A stretch of 64,000 nt of DNA from Rhizobium croatiense (GTDB lineage: Bacteria; Pseudomonadota; Alphaproteobacteria; Rhizobiales; Rhizobiaceae). The stretch spans positions 141,317 to 205,316 of the forward strand of contig NZ_JAILYJ010000014.1 in the NCBI RefSeq assembly GCF_019793465.1. Reading direction: 5' to 3'. Each line of letters starts with the position of its first letter. The stretch's first letter is position 1. Of the stretch, positions 27,078-35,814 are shown piece by piece. Made by a program: the position numbers and the translations under genes. The notes under the pieces are model-generated. The model ran no database searches. It had not been told where the DNA came from and saw nothing but the letters and a program-made list of their open reading frames with translations.

Positions 27078-28553
27078 TCAGGCGGCTCCGCGTTTTAACC
27101 CATGTGGATCGGCCACGATCGGCCAAATCGTCTTCGGCGCCCGCCGATACGGCGTCGTCGCCGGATTATTGGGATAGGGCGTTCCGGCGGAGCAGTAAAG
27201 GATTTCCGCGGCGATCTTCGAAAAGGAGGCGAAGAAATGATTGGTGGATTTGATGACCAGGATCTTCTGCTTCGTCGGATCGATGCCCATCACCGAAAAC
27301 AGGCTCGGATCGAAGCTCTGGGCGCGCGTCGAATTGAGGATGATGTCGATGCCATCGAGCACGATATGGGCGGCGTCGCCGAAGGGGGCCAGGCTCTCGC
27401 CGAACTGCATCTCGGCATTCCTGACCAGCCTGACGACTTTCACCATGCCGTCGATCGGATTGCCGGTGCCGGGCGCCGACTTAGCGCCGAAGCGCAGCGG
27501 GATTTCCGCCCCCTCGCCTGCCGCAAAACAGATCTGCACCGCCATCGGATCCCAGATGGTGCCGATCGCCGCACTGCTAACGCCGCGGGCCATCAGCTCG
27601 GCGAGGATGACGGTCGCATCGCCGGCCGTGCCGCCGCCCGGATTGTCCCAGACATCGGCGATGACCACGGGCCAGGCGGTGGCGGCAATCGCGCGCGAGA
27701 CGGCTTGCCTCTCGTCGATCTGCGGGACCATGAAGGTGCCGCGCTTGGAAAAGAGCTCGAGGCCGAGGTCGCGCGCTAGAGCCGCACCCTTCTCCGGCTT
27801 GTTGTCGGTGACGACGAGCAGCTTCGTTCCCATCTCGGGAACGTCGCCCACCATGAAGCCGTGGATCACCGAGATCGACAGGATCTCGGGGTCGTCCTTT
27901 TCGATCCGTATGATCTTGTCGACGAAGGAGCGCATCGGGTCGCGCGAGGTCGGGAAGACGTCGATCATGCGGCAGTCGAACACCGACATGACGGGCTTGG
28001 CCCGGCCTTCGAGCGTGTCGACGGCGATGCGCCAGAGATCCTCGGCGCGGTCCACGAAATCCGTGTGCGGAAATTCCTTGAAATAGACGGCGAAATTAAG
28101 CGCCGCGACGCGTTTTGCGGTGAGATGGCTGTGCGGATCGAGCTCGGCGCAGATCAGGACATCAGGCCCGACGATCTCGCGCATGCGCTGGAGCAGATCG
28201 CCTTCCGTGTCCTCGTAGCCGGCCGCGACCATGGCGCCGTGCAGGCCCATGACGACGGCATCAACGGGCATGGCCGCCTTGAGTTGGTCGAGGATTTCGT
28301 CGCGCAGGTCCTCATAGGTCGTCCGGTTGACGAGGCCTGCCGGATCGGCCCAGGTGGCGGTTCCCTCGATCAGCTCCCAGCCCTTTTCCCTCGTGACGCG
28401 CCGGCCGACGGTGATCGGCGCGGTGCAGAGCGTCGGCGTCTCGGGATGCTGGCCGGGCGGGGCGTAAAGCGAGGCTTCGAATGCGCGACGATCGACGCAG
28501 ATCGGGGAGAAGGTGTTGGTCTCGGTCGCCAGTGCTGCCGTGAATATGCGCAA
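27078..28553 (-). CDS. M81-family metallopeptidase (MlrC-like, DUF1485)
   Basis: 491-residue protein. It opens RIFTAALATETNTFSP, the family's N-terminal block, and carries GLHGAM and LDPHSHLT, His/Asp clusters expected to bind zinc, plus WDNPGGGTAGDAT. MlrC of sphingomonads hydrolyses linearised microcystin, but most members are uncharacterised and often lie in amino-acid or amide catabolic operons. The start is TTG 28553 (L-R-I-F-T), which gives the usual family length and lies 31 bases after the preceding stop; longer frames overlap that gene. Confidence 0.8.
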   Translation of the reverse strand: MRIFTAALATETNTFSPICVDRRAFEASLYAPPGQHPETPTLCTAPITVGRRVTREKGWELIEGTATWADPAGLVNRTTYEDLRDEILDQLKAAMPVDAVVMGLHGAMVAAGYEDTEGDLLQRMREIVGPDVLICAELDPHSHLTAKRVAALNFAVYFKEFPHTDFVDRAEDLWRIAVDTLEGRAKPVMSVFDCRMIDVFPTSRDPMRSFVDKIIRIEKDDPEILSISVIHGFMVGDVPEMGTKLLVVTDNKPEKGAALARDLGLELFSKRGTFMVPQIDERQAVSRAIAATAWPVVIADVWDNPGGGTAGDATVILAELMARGVSSAAIGTIWDPMAVQICFAAGEGAEIPLRFGAKSAPGTGNPIDGMVKVVRLVRNAEMQFGESLAPFGDAAHIVLDGIDIILNSTRAQSFDPSLFSVMGIDPTKQKILVIKSTNHFFASFSKIAAEILYCSAGTPYPNNPATTPYRRAPKTIWPIVADPHGLKRGAA

Positions 28554-28584
28554 GAAAGTGGCCTTCGTGTTGCAGGCCCCCGCT

Positions 28585-29067
28585 TCACCCCATCGGGTTC
28601 GGCAGGTAGCCGGTGAAACCTGAGATTTTCCAGCGTCCCTCGTGCAGTCTGCAATAATAGAGCGTCTGCCATTGCAGGACATCGCGGGTGCCGTCGGCCT
28701 TGGTAATGCCGCCGTCGAATTTCTTGCGGACCAGCGCCGTGTCGCCTTCGATCTCGATATCTTCGAGCGTCGTCGTGGTGAAGATCGCCGTGCGCGGATC
28801 TTCGGCGAAGCTCTGCCCGGCAAAATCTCTTGCCTGCCTCAGCCACTCCTCGCGATAGGCCGACAGCGAGGGAAAGGCGAGCCGCCAATTGTCGGGGTTG
28901 ACCTCCTTGCGGCCGTCGATGCCGATGAAGCCCTCTTCGACGAAGTCATGCTCGACCAGCGACCAGTCGGCGGCGAGAAAAGCATCGATATCGCGGGAAA
29001 CGAGCATTTCCCAGATGGCGTGCCGGGCGCGGTCGGAGGGGAAAGGGTTTTGAAAAGGATCGCGCAT
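28585..29067 (-). CDS. NTF2-like / SnoaL-fold hypothetical protein
   Basis: 160-residue protein of the NTF2-like type (MLVSRDIDAFLAADWSLVEH; GDTALVRKKFDGGI; GRWKISGFTGYLPNP). Such small alpha+beta barrels act as isomerases, dehydratases or ligand pockets; no catalytic residues can be assigned. First gene of the leftward operon with M81 and the PLP enzyme, divergent from the RidA operon across a ~110-base spacer that holds a TGAAA...TTTCA palindrome. Confidence 0.65.
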   Translation of the reverse strand: MRDPFQNPFPSDRARHAIWEMLVSRDIDAFLAADWSLVEHDFVEEGFIGIDGRKEVNPDNWRLAFPSLSAYREEWLRQARDFAGQSFAEDPRTAIFTTTTLEDIEIEGDTALVRKKFDGGITKADGTRDVLQWQTLYYCRLHEGRWKISGFTGYLPNPMG

Positions 29068-29080
29068 GTCTGCCCAGGAT

Positions 29081-29094
29081 TGAAATTCTTTTCA
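29081..29094. promoter_or_regulatory. Inverted repeat TGAAA-N4-TTTCA, candidate operator of the RpiR regulator
   Basis: TGAAATTCTTTTCA lies 14 bases upstream of the NTF2-like start in the divergent spacer toward ridA, where an RpiR protein encoded in the rightward operon could control both directions. The arms equal those at 15555-15569 before the sugar ABC operon. Confidence 0.45.
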
Positions 29095-29178
29095 TAAATC
29101 GCGTTTTTCACTGGTCAAATTCTGCTTTCTATGGTCATTTGTCAACGTATCAAGAAAATAATTTGCAAGGACTTCAGC

Positions 29179-29568
29179 ATGCCCATCAAGCGCTATGGCA
29201 CGGTTCAAACGGGCGCCGGCGGCAAGACGCTGCCATTCGCGCGTGCGGTCGAGGCCGACGGATGGCTCTATGTTTCCGGCCAGGTTGCGATGGAAGACGG
29301 CGAAATCATCGACGGCAATATCATCGCCCAGACCCACAAGACGATCGCCAATGTGCTGGAGATTCTCGAGGAGGCCGGCTACGGCGTCGAAGATGTCGTG
29401 CGCGTCGGTGTCTGGCTCGACGATCCGCGCGACTTCTGGACCTTCAACAAGATCTACCAGGAGTATTTCGGCGAGCATCCGCCGGCACGCGCCTGTGTGC
29501 AATCGTCGATGATGGTCGATTGCAAGGTTGAGATCGACTGCGTGGCCTATAAGAAGAAGGACGCATAG
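29179..29568 (+). CDS. RidA-family (YjgF/YER057c) protein
   Basis: 129-residue protein with the family core DGWLYVSGQVAMEDGEIID and, near the C-terminus, PPARACVQSSMMVDCKVEID, holding the conserved Arg that binds the carboxylate of imine substrates. RidA proteins hydrolyse reactive 2-aminoacrylate and other enamine/imine intermediates released by PLP enzymes. That fits the PLP dehydratase/aldolase encoded in the divergent operon. Start at ATG 29179; leads RidA-RpiR-SDR-MFS. Confidence 0.87.
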   Translation: MPIKRYGTVQTGAGGKTLPFARAVEADGWLYVSGQVAMEDGEIIDGNIIAQTHKTIANVLEILEEAGYGVEDVVRVGVWLDDPRDFWTFNKIYQEYFGEHPPARACVQSSMMVDCKVEIDCVAYKKKDA

Positions 29569-29590
29569 GGAAAAATCGGTGGGAGTCGGT

Positions 29591-30454
29591 TTGGATATCT
29601 TTTCGACATTGCAGGAAGATAAGAGCCGGCTTTCTCCTTCGGAAAACCGCATCGCGGAAATCATCGTCAACGATTTCGAGTTTGCCGTGAATGCTTCGAT
29701 CATCGAGCTCGCCGAGCGGGCCGAGGTTTCGCCGCCGACCGTCACCCGCTTCTGCCGGCGGCTGGGCTGCGAGAGCTTTTCCGATTTCAAGGTGCAGCTC
29801 GCCCGCACCGCCCATATCGGCGTGCGCTATCTGAAGCCGGAATCGAAAAGCACCGATCCGGCCGATGTCGCCCAGGATATCATCACCAAGGCTCAGAACG
29901 CGCTGTTTCTCCTGCACCGCTCGCTCGATCTGGCGGCGATCGAAGCGGCCGTTTCCCATATCGCCAAGGCCGACATGATCTACGCCTTCGGCTCGGGCGG
30001 CAATTCGTCGATGATCGCCGACGAGCTGCAGAACCGCCTCTTCCGTCTCGGGCTTCGCATCACCGCCAGTTCCGATCACAGCATGCAGCTGATGATGGCG
30101 GCGGCGGCCAGGCCGGGCGATGTGCTGATCGGCTCGTCCTTCTCGGGGCGGAATATGGAGCTGGTGCGGGCCTTCGAGCTTGCCCGCCAGGCCAAGGTGA
30201 AGACGATCGCGCTGACCCAGACGGACAGCCCGGTTGCCAGGGCGGCCGAAATCGTCGTGCCGATCGACCTTCCCGAAGGCAACAATATCTACCGTCCGAC
30301 CTCGACGCGCATCGCCTATATCGCCACGGTCGATATTCTCTCGAGCCTGGTCGCCTATGCGGTTCAGCCGAAGGCGACGACCACGCTGCGGCGCATCAAG
30401 CAGCAACTCGTCATCCACCGCGACGGCGACGACCGGCAATTGCTTGGAGATTGA
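29591..30454 (+). CDS. RpiR/MurR-family transcriptional regulator
   Basis: 287-residue regulator. The N-terminal HTH_6 domain is LSPSENRIAEIIVNDFEFAV and AERAEVSPPTVTRFCRRLGC; the C-terminal SIS sugar-phosphate-binding domain holds YAFGSGGNSSMIADELQNRL and GSSFSGRNMELVRA. The start is TTG 29591, 5 bases after GGGAG; GTG 29579 is an alternative. It lies 22 bp after ridA. Expected to sense a phosphosugar-like or other small ligand and to control the divergent operons; see the TGAAA-N4-TTTCA element. Confidence 0.87.
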   Translation: MDIFSTLQEDKSRLSPSENRIAEIIVNDFEFAVNASIIELAERAEVSPPTVTRFCRRLGCESFSDFKVQLARTAHIGVRYLKPESKSTDPADVAQDIITKAQNALFLLHRSLDLAAIEAAVSHIAKADMIYAFGSGGNSSMIADELQNRLFRLGLRITASSDHSMQLMMAAAARPGDVLIGSSFSGRNMELVRAFELARQAKVKTIALTQTDSPVARAAEIVVPIDLPEGNNIYRPTSTRIAYIATVDILSSLVAYAVQPKATTTLRRIKQQLVIHRDGDDRQLLGD

Positions 30455-30479
30455 AACTTGTGAGCGGGAGTGCGGGAAA

Positions 30480-31256
30480 ATGACCCAATCGGCAGCCATC
30501 GTCACGGGTGCGGCGGGCGATATCGGCGCGGCAATCGCCGCACGCCTTGCCGATGATCACGACATCGTGCTGCTCGCCGATATCGATGCCGCGGCTGCGG
30601 CCGCCGTCGCGTCGAAGCTCGGGCCGGCCGGCCGTTTCGTGGCCGTCGGCTGCGATGTGACCAGCGAGACGAGCATATCAGAATTGGCAAGACGCGCCGC
30701 CGAGGCCGGGCTGGTTCGAACCCTCGTCAACAATGCCGGCGCGGCGCGGGCGACCAGCCTGCACGACACGACGCCGGAGATCTGGCGGGCGGACAATGCG
30801 CTCAATCTTGAAGCCGCCTTCTTATGCTTCCGCGCCTTCGAGCCGATGCTGAAGGCGTCCAAAGGGTCAGTCGTCAACATCGCCTCGGTCAACGGCATGC
30901 ATGTCTTCGGGCACCCGGCCTATAGCGCCGCCAAGGCCGGCCTTCTGCACTTCACCCGGCTGGTAGCCGTGGAATACGGCAAGTTCGGCATCCGCTCCAA
31001 TGCCGTCGCGCCCGGCACGGTGAAGACGCAGGCCTGGGAGGCGCGCGCCGCCGCCAATCCCAATGTTTTCGAGGAAGCGCGCCGGTGGTATCCGCTGCAG
31101 CGCGTCGTCGATCCCAGCGATGTCGCCAATGCCGTGGCCTTCCTTGCCGGCCCGCTCGCCGCCGCCATTACGGGCGTCTGCCTGCCCGTCGATTGCGGCC
31201 TGACGGCAGGCCAGGCCGAGCTGGCGCGGACCTTCTCCCAATCGGAGCATTATTGA
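30480..31256 (+). CDS. Short-chain dehydrogenase/reductase, FabG-like
   Basis: 258-residue SDR with TGAAGDIG (~9-16), NNAG (~88), Ser of NIASVNG and the YSAAKAG active site. The Thr-rich tail VCLPVDCGLTAGQAELARTF is usual for sugar or polyol dehydrogenases of this class. Starts 25 bp after rpiR and 49 bp before the MFS gene, so it is part of the same operon. Likely oxidises or reduces an intermediate of the pathway; substrate unknown. Confidence 0.85.
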   Translation: MTQSAAIVTGAAGDIGAAIAARLADDHDIVLLADIDAAAAAAVASKLGPAGRFVAVGCDVTSETSISELARRAAEAGLVRTLVNNAGAARATSLHDTTPEIWRADNALNLEAAFLCFRAFEPMLKASKGSVVNIASVNGMHVFGHPAYSAAKAGLLHFTRLVAVEYGKFGIRSNAVAPGTVKTQAWEARAAANPNVFEEARRWYPLQRVVDPSDVANAVAFLAGPLAAAITGVCLPVDCGLTAGQAELARTFSQSEHY

Positions 31257-31305
31257 TTATCAGGCGTGGCCGCGCCTGCCGATTTCCCTGACGATTGACG
31301 ACCCG

Positions 31306-32529
31306 ATGAGCCGCCTCTTCCCTGATGTCTTCCGCAATCCGGCGATCCGCGCCAGCATGATCGCCATTTTCACCTTCGGCATGGCGGGGGCGATGACCGC
31401 GCCCTATCGTTCGATCGTCGGCATTCGCGAATTGGGCTTGAGCGACGGGCTCTATTCCTTCCTCGCCTTCGCCTCGGCGGCGGTGAACGTGGTGATCAGC
31501 GTCCTGCTCGGCAATCTTGCCGACCGGCTTGGCGAATACCGTTCGGCGATGATCGGCGCCTGCCTCTTCGGCATCGTCGGCTACGGCATGATCTATGCCT
31601 TTCCGAGCGCGGCGATCTTCGCCGTCAGCGCGCTGCTGCCGATGCCGATCTACGGGGCGCTGAATTCGCTGCTGTTTGCCAATGCGCGCGCGGCAATGCA
31701 GGGCATGAGCCGGAATGACATGGTGACGGCCAACTCGGGCGTGCGGGCGATGATCTCGCTCTCCTGGGTGCTGATCCCCGGCATCACAGGCCTTGTGCTC
31801 TCGGGTGCATCGAGCATGCTGCCGGCCTATCTCTTCGCCGGCCTCTCCTGCGTGCTGTGCCAGGGCATCATCCTCTTCGCCCTGCCGAAGCGGGTCGGAA
31901 CGGAAATGGGGGCGGCTCATCATCTCACCTATCTCGGCGCGCTCAGGCAGGTGGTTTCGCCGCGGATTTCCGCGCATATCGCAGGCGTGGCGCTGATCAC
32001 CAGCACGCTGCATCTGAACGACGCGCTGCTGCCGCTGATCGCCACCGGCGCGGCGCATGGCCGGCTCAGCGACGTCGGCATTCTTGTCGGCATCGTCGCC
32101 TTGCTGGAGGTCGTCTTCATCATCGTCTGGTCGCGGATCGCGCGGAAGACCGGGTAGATGACGGCGCTGGCCGCCGGCACCTTCATCTATGCGCTGTTCC
32201 TCGGCCTTCTCGGCTTTGCCTCCGCGCCGTGGCACCTTTATGCACTGACCCTGATCGCCGGCATAGGTGCTGCGGCGATCATCAGCATTCCGATCACCTA
32301 TCTGCAGGATCTCATCGCCGACCGGCCGGGGCTCGGCAGCGCGCTCATTTCCGTCAATGTCTTTGCAAGTGCGGGGATCGGTGCGCTGGTCTTCGCCGCC
32401 GGCACGTGGCTGAGCAATTATTCCGGAACCGCCATTCTGAGCGCCGTCACCGGCCTGTCGGGCATCACCCTCCTCGGGCTGCTGCAGCGGCGCAATGCCG
32501 TTGCCCTTGCGGACGCCGAGGTTCAGTAA
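31306..32529 (+). pseudogene. MFS transporter interrupted by an in-frame amber codon
   Basis: One continuous frame encodes an MFS protein of about 407 residues with 12 hydrophobic segments, resembling sugar-efflux (SetA-like) carriers (ALLPMPIYGALNSLLFANAR; NLADRLGEYRSA). A TAG at 32155-32157 splits it into 283 and 123 residues, exactly between SRIARKTG and MTALAAGTF, in the loop before helix 9 or so. The TAG is followed directly by ATG. A CAG-to-TAG change would explain it. Either a pseudogene, a rare split transporter with re-initiation at 32158, or a sequencing error. Last gene of the RidA-RpiR-SDR operon. Confidence 0.75.
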
Positions 32530-32604
32530 GCCGGACGAAAAATCTGGCTTTCATCGCTACCCGTCTTGTGACAAGGGTGAGACTGCATTTCCTCTGAAGG
32601 CGAC

Positions 32605-33807
32605 ATGAAGGCGATCTCCGGCACGAATCTCGAGCAGGCCAAGTCTCACAATCGGCGGGTGGTGATCGAGTTGATCCGCACGCACGGTTCCCTGTCGCGG
32701 GCGGCTATCGCCCGGATGACGGCGCTGACGCCGCAGACGGTGTCGAACATTGTCGAGGAGCTGGAGAAGTCGCATCTGCTCGTCGCCGCCGAGGCGCAGA
32801 AGCTGGCGCGCGGCCAGCCGATCATCCCCTATTCGATCAATCCGGCCGGCGCCTATTCGATCGGCCTCGAGCTTGGCCGCAAGCGGGCGAGCGGCGTGCT
32901 GACCGATCTCTCCGGCGCCGTCTGCGCGCGCGTCGAACGCCAGGTCGAACATCCCGATCCGCAGGGGGCGATGCCGGTCCTACAGTCGATCGTCGAGCAT
33001 CTCAAACAGGCCTTCGCATTCGATCAGGAGCGGCTGCTCGGCGTCGGCCTCGCCCTGCCCGGCCGCTATGCCGAGGGCGGCACCACCTCTCTCAGCCCCC
33101 AGAGCCTGCCCGGCTGGCAAGGTTTTCCCGTCGGTCACGAGCTGGAACAGCGGCTCAACGTGCCGGTGCTGGTCGAGAACGATGCGACGGCAGCCGCGAT
33201 CGGCGAGCGGCTTCATGGTGTCGCCCGCGGTCTGGCCAGCTTCGTCTACCTGTTTCTGGCCGGCGGTGGCGGCATCGGCGCCGGCATGTTCCTCGACGGC
33301 CATCTCTACAAGGGCAGCCGCAACAATGCCGGCGAGATCGGCCATATCATCGTCGAGCCGCATGGCAGGCTCTGCAGCTGCGGCAAGCGCGGCTGCCTCG
33401 ATCGCTACATCTCGGCGTCGGTCGCCTATGAATTCATGGGCATCGCCAATACAGGCGCGCTTTCGCCCGGCGCGCTCGACGCGCTGATCGAAAGGGGAAA
33501 CGACGGTCTGGACGCCTGGCTCGACCAGGCCGTCCAGCCGCTGCGGCAGACCGTCGATTTCCTCGAGCTCGCCTTCGATCCTGAGACCATCGTGCTTGGC
33601 GGCAGCCTGCCGCCATCGCTGATGCGCCGGCTTGCCGAGCGGCTGGAGCCGCTGCACGATCCGATCGACCCCGGCCGGCAGCGGACGGTGCCGCGTGTGA
33701 TGATTGGCATGACCGGCAAGGATACCGCCATCCTCGGCGCCGCCGCCCTGCCGATCTTCTCCGAAACCAATCCGCGCTTCGACGTGCTGCAGAAGCCGGT
33801 CGGCTAG
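32605..33807 (+). CDS. ROK-family transcriptional regulator
   Basis: 400-residue protein: N-terminal winged helix (HGSLSRAAIARMTALTPQTV) and C-terminal ROK sugar-kinase-like domain with DATAAAIGE, AGGGGIGAG, the His of NNAGEIGH and the zinc motif CSCGKRGCLDRY. Such NagC/Mlc-like proteins repress sugar uptake and catabolic operons and respond to a sugar. It lies 75 bp after the broken MFS gene and is convergent with the EamA exporter. Target unknown. Confidence 0.88.
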   Translation: MKAISGTNLEQAKSHNRRVVIELIRTHGSLSRAAIARMTALTPQTVSNIVEELEKSHLLVAAEAQKLARGQPIIPYSINPAGAYSIGLELGRKRASGVLTDLSGAVCARVERQVEHPDPQGAMPVLQSIVEHLKQAFAFDQERLLGVGLALPGRYAEGGTTSLSPQSLPGWQGFPVGHELEQRLNVPVLVENDATAAAIGERLHGVARGLASFVYLFLAGGGGIGAGMFLDGHLYKGSRNNAGEIGHIIVEPHGRLCSCGKRGCLDRYISASVAYEFMGIANTGALSPGALDALIERGNDGLDAWLDQAVQPLRQTVDFLELAFDPETIVLGGSLPPSLMRRLAERLEPLHDPIDPGRQRTVPRVMIGMTGKDTAILGAAALPIFSETNPRFDVLQKPVG

Positions 33808-33824
33808 CGCATGTCGGGCGTCCT

Positions 33825-34739
33825 TCAGCCGCGTGCCGGCAGGCCGGCATCTGGTTGCGGCGGGCGGCGGGCGAGAGGTCGCGCAAAGATGACCACGTTC
33901 CCGAGAAGCGTCAGCGCCAGGCCGATCAGGCCGAGACCGGTCCAGTGATAGCCCTCGAAGACCGCCGACAGCGACAGGGCGACGATCGGGAACAGCACGG
34001 TGGCGTAGGCTGCGCGTGAGGAGCCGATGCGGGACACCAGCATCAGGTAGGTGGTGAAGCCGATCACCGATCCGATGGCCGAGAGATAGAGCAGTGCGGC
34101 AAGATAGGTGATGCCTGATGGTGCCACGATCGGCGTCTGCGTCACGGCAATCAGGACGAGGAGGATGATCGTGCCATAGGTCATGCCCCAGGCATTGGCG
34201 GTCAGCGGTGAGATTCCGGCGGCGCTGTTGCGGCGCGACGCCATATTGCCGAGCGAGAAGAACAGCGTGCCGAGCGCTGCGAGCCCGATCCCTTTCAACG
34301 TGTCCATATCGAAATCGACGACAACCTCCTCTCCGAACAGCAGGAGAAGGCCGGTGGCGCCGAGCGCCGCTGCGAGCAGCGTGCGGCCTGTTATGCGGTC
34401 GCCGAAGAAGAGGCGTGCATTGACGGCATTGTAGATCGTCGCAAGCGAGAAGATCACCGAGATCAGCCCTGAAGGAATCGAGGCGGCGGCGTTGTAGAAA
34501 CAGATGAAATTGAGGCTGAACAGGCAGAGCGCTTGCGCAAGGATGAAAGGTTGATCGCGCAAGGCAGGGACCTTGAGTCGGCCCATGACAGCAAGGATGG
34601 CGACGAGGATCACCGCTGCCAGCGCAAATCGGTAAAAGACCGAGACCAGGACCGGCACGGGACCCACCTGCATTGCAATGGCGATCCAGGTCGTCCCCCA
34701 TATGAGGACGGTCGCGATGAAAAGAACGGCATTTGCCAT
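33825..34739 (-). CDS. EamA/DMT-family transporter
   Basis: 304-residue membrane protein with ten predicted helices arranged as two EamA repeats (AVLFIATVLIWGTTWIAIAM; IGLAALGTLFFSLGNMASRR). Probable exporter of amino acids or other metabolites (RhaT/YdcZ superfamily); substrate unknown. The ATG at 34739 has GAGGA 7 bases upstream. It is divergent from an AraC regulator 64 bp away, which may control it. Confidence 0.85.
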   Translation of the reverse strand: MANAVLFIATVLIWGTTWIAIAMQVGPVPVLVSVFYRFALAAVILVAILAVMGRLKVPALRDQPFILAQALCLFSLNFICFYNAAASIPSGLISVIFSLATIYNAVNARLFFGDRITGRTLLAAALGATGLLLLFGEEVVVDFDMDTLKGIGLAALGTLFFSLGNMASRRNSAAGISPLTANAWGMTYGTIILLVLIAVTQTPIVAPSGITYLAALLYLSAIGSVIGFTTYLMLVSRIGSSRAAYATVLFPIVALSLSAVFEGYHWTGLGLIGLALTLLGNVVIFARPLARRPPQPDAGLPARG

Positions 34740-34803
34740 GGAGTAATCCTCGTTTTCTCCACGAATAGGCAAACGGTCAGCAGGTCTCTTGCAGATTCTT
34801 GCT

Positions 34804-35814
34804 ATGAAATCGATGTGCCCGGACTTCCCCCTCGCCATGTCAGGCGTCTCTCCGTATTATTCTGAACGCGTGGCCAGCTGTGGGAAAGAACTGGTGAAAG
34901 ATAGCCGCCTCTCGGTATTCAGGTTTTTGTCCGCATCTCCCAAGGCGCGGATGTCACAGTCGATCGATCTCGGTTTCGGGCGATCGGCGGCCATCTGGAG
35001 CAATGCGCATGACCGGATGAGCTATGAGCGGCCGGACGGTCATACGTTCAGTCTTTATCTCAGCGGCGGCGCCGGAACGCGTCGGCTGGATGGCGGCCCC
35101 GACGCGCGCGGCCGTCCTGGGGTGCTGTGCATCATGCCGCAGGGGCATTCGTCCGAATGGGAAATCACCGACTTCTTCGAATTCGTCCATCTATATGTTC
35201 CCGACGATCAGATGCGTCGGATGTTTGCCGAGACGTTTGACCGCGATGCGCGGCTGATGGCTCTTCCCGAGGTGACCTTCGCCGATGCGCCCGCCCTGGC
35301 GCTGAGGCTTCGGCAGATGACGGAAGCGATGTTGGCGGGCGGCCATCTGCTGGCCGAAGAAGCGATGACGCAGGCGATCAACGATCTCTTCGTTGATCCG
35401 TGTTATGGAGGCATGCGCGCCTGCGCGATCAGCGGCGGGCTTGCGCCGCATGTGCGGCGCCGAACTCTGGATTATATCGAGGCCCATCTCGGTGAGACGA
35501 TCCGCTTGCAGGATCTGGCTGATATCGGGCAGCTCAGCGCTTTTCATTTTCAGCGGATGTTCCGGGCATGCTTCGGTGTGTCGCCGCATGGCTGGGTGGC
35601 GCACCGGCGTGTCGAGCGCGCCAAATCGATGCTATCAGGCATGGAGCCGATCGCGCAGATCGCATCGGCATGCGGCTTCAGCAGCCAGAGCCACCTGACC
35701 CGGGCCTTCAAGTTGGGCACCGGCGTCACACCCTCCGCCTACCGGCAGGTGAAGGCCGGCCTTACGACTGTTGCAGCCCGTAAAGCAGCGGCATCAGCCC
35801 TGCGAGCGCCTTGA
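34804..35814 (+). CDS. AraC-family transcriptional regulator
   Basis: 336-residue regulator with a cupin-like N-terminal sensor domain (RPDGHTFSLYLSGGAGTRRL; IMPQGHSSEWE) and a C-terminal HTH_18 (LADIGQLSAFHFQRMFRACF and ACGFSSQSHLTRAFKLGTG). The start is uncertain: ATG 34804 or 34813, neither with a strong Shine-Dalgarno. Its last 53 bases overlap the 3' end of the hexosaminidase gene on the other strand, so the final residues (AARKAAASALRAP) may not be conserved. Confidence 0.82.
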   Translation: MKSMCPDFPLAMSGVSPYYSERVASCGKELVKDSRLSVFRFLSASPKARMSQSIDLGFGRSAAIWSNAHDRMSYERPDGHTFSLYLSGGAGTRRLDGGPDARGRPGVLCIMPQGHSSEWEITDFFEFVHLYVPDDQMRRMFAETFDRDARLMALPEVTFADAPALALRLRQMTEAMLAGGHLLAEEAMTQAINDLFVDPCYGGMRACAISGGLAPHVRRRTLDYIEAHLGETIRLQDLADIGQLSAFHFQRMFRACFGVSPHGWVAHRRVERAKSMLSGMEPIAQIASACGFSSQSHLTRAFKLGTGVTPSAYRQVKAGLTTVAARKAAASALRAP

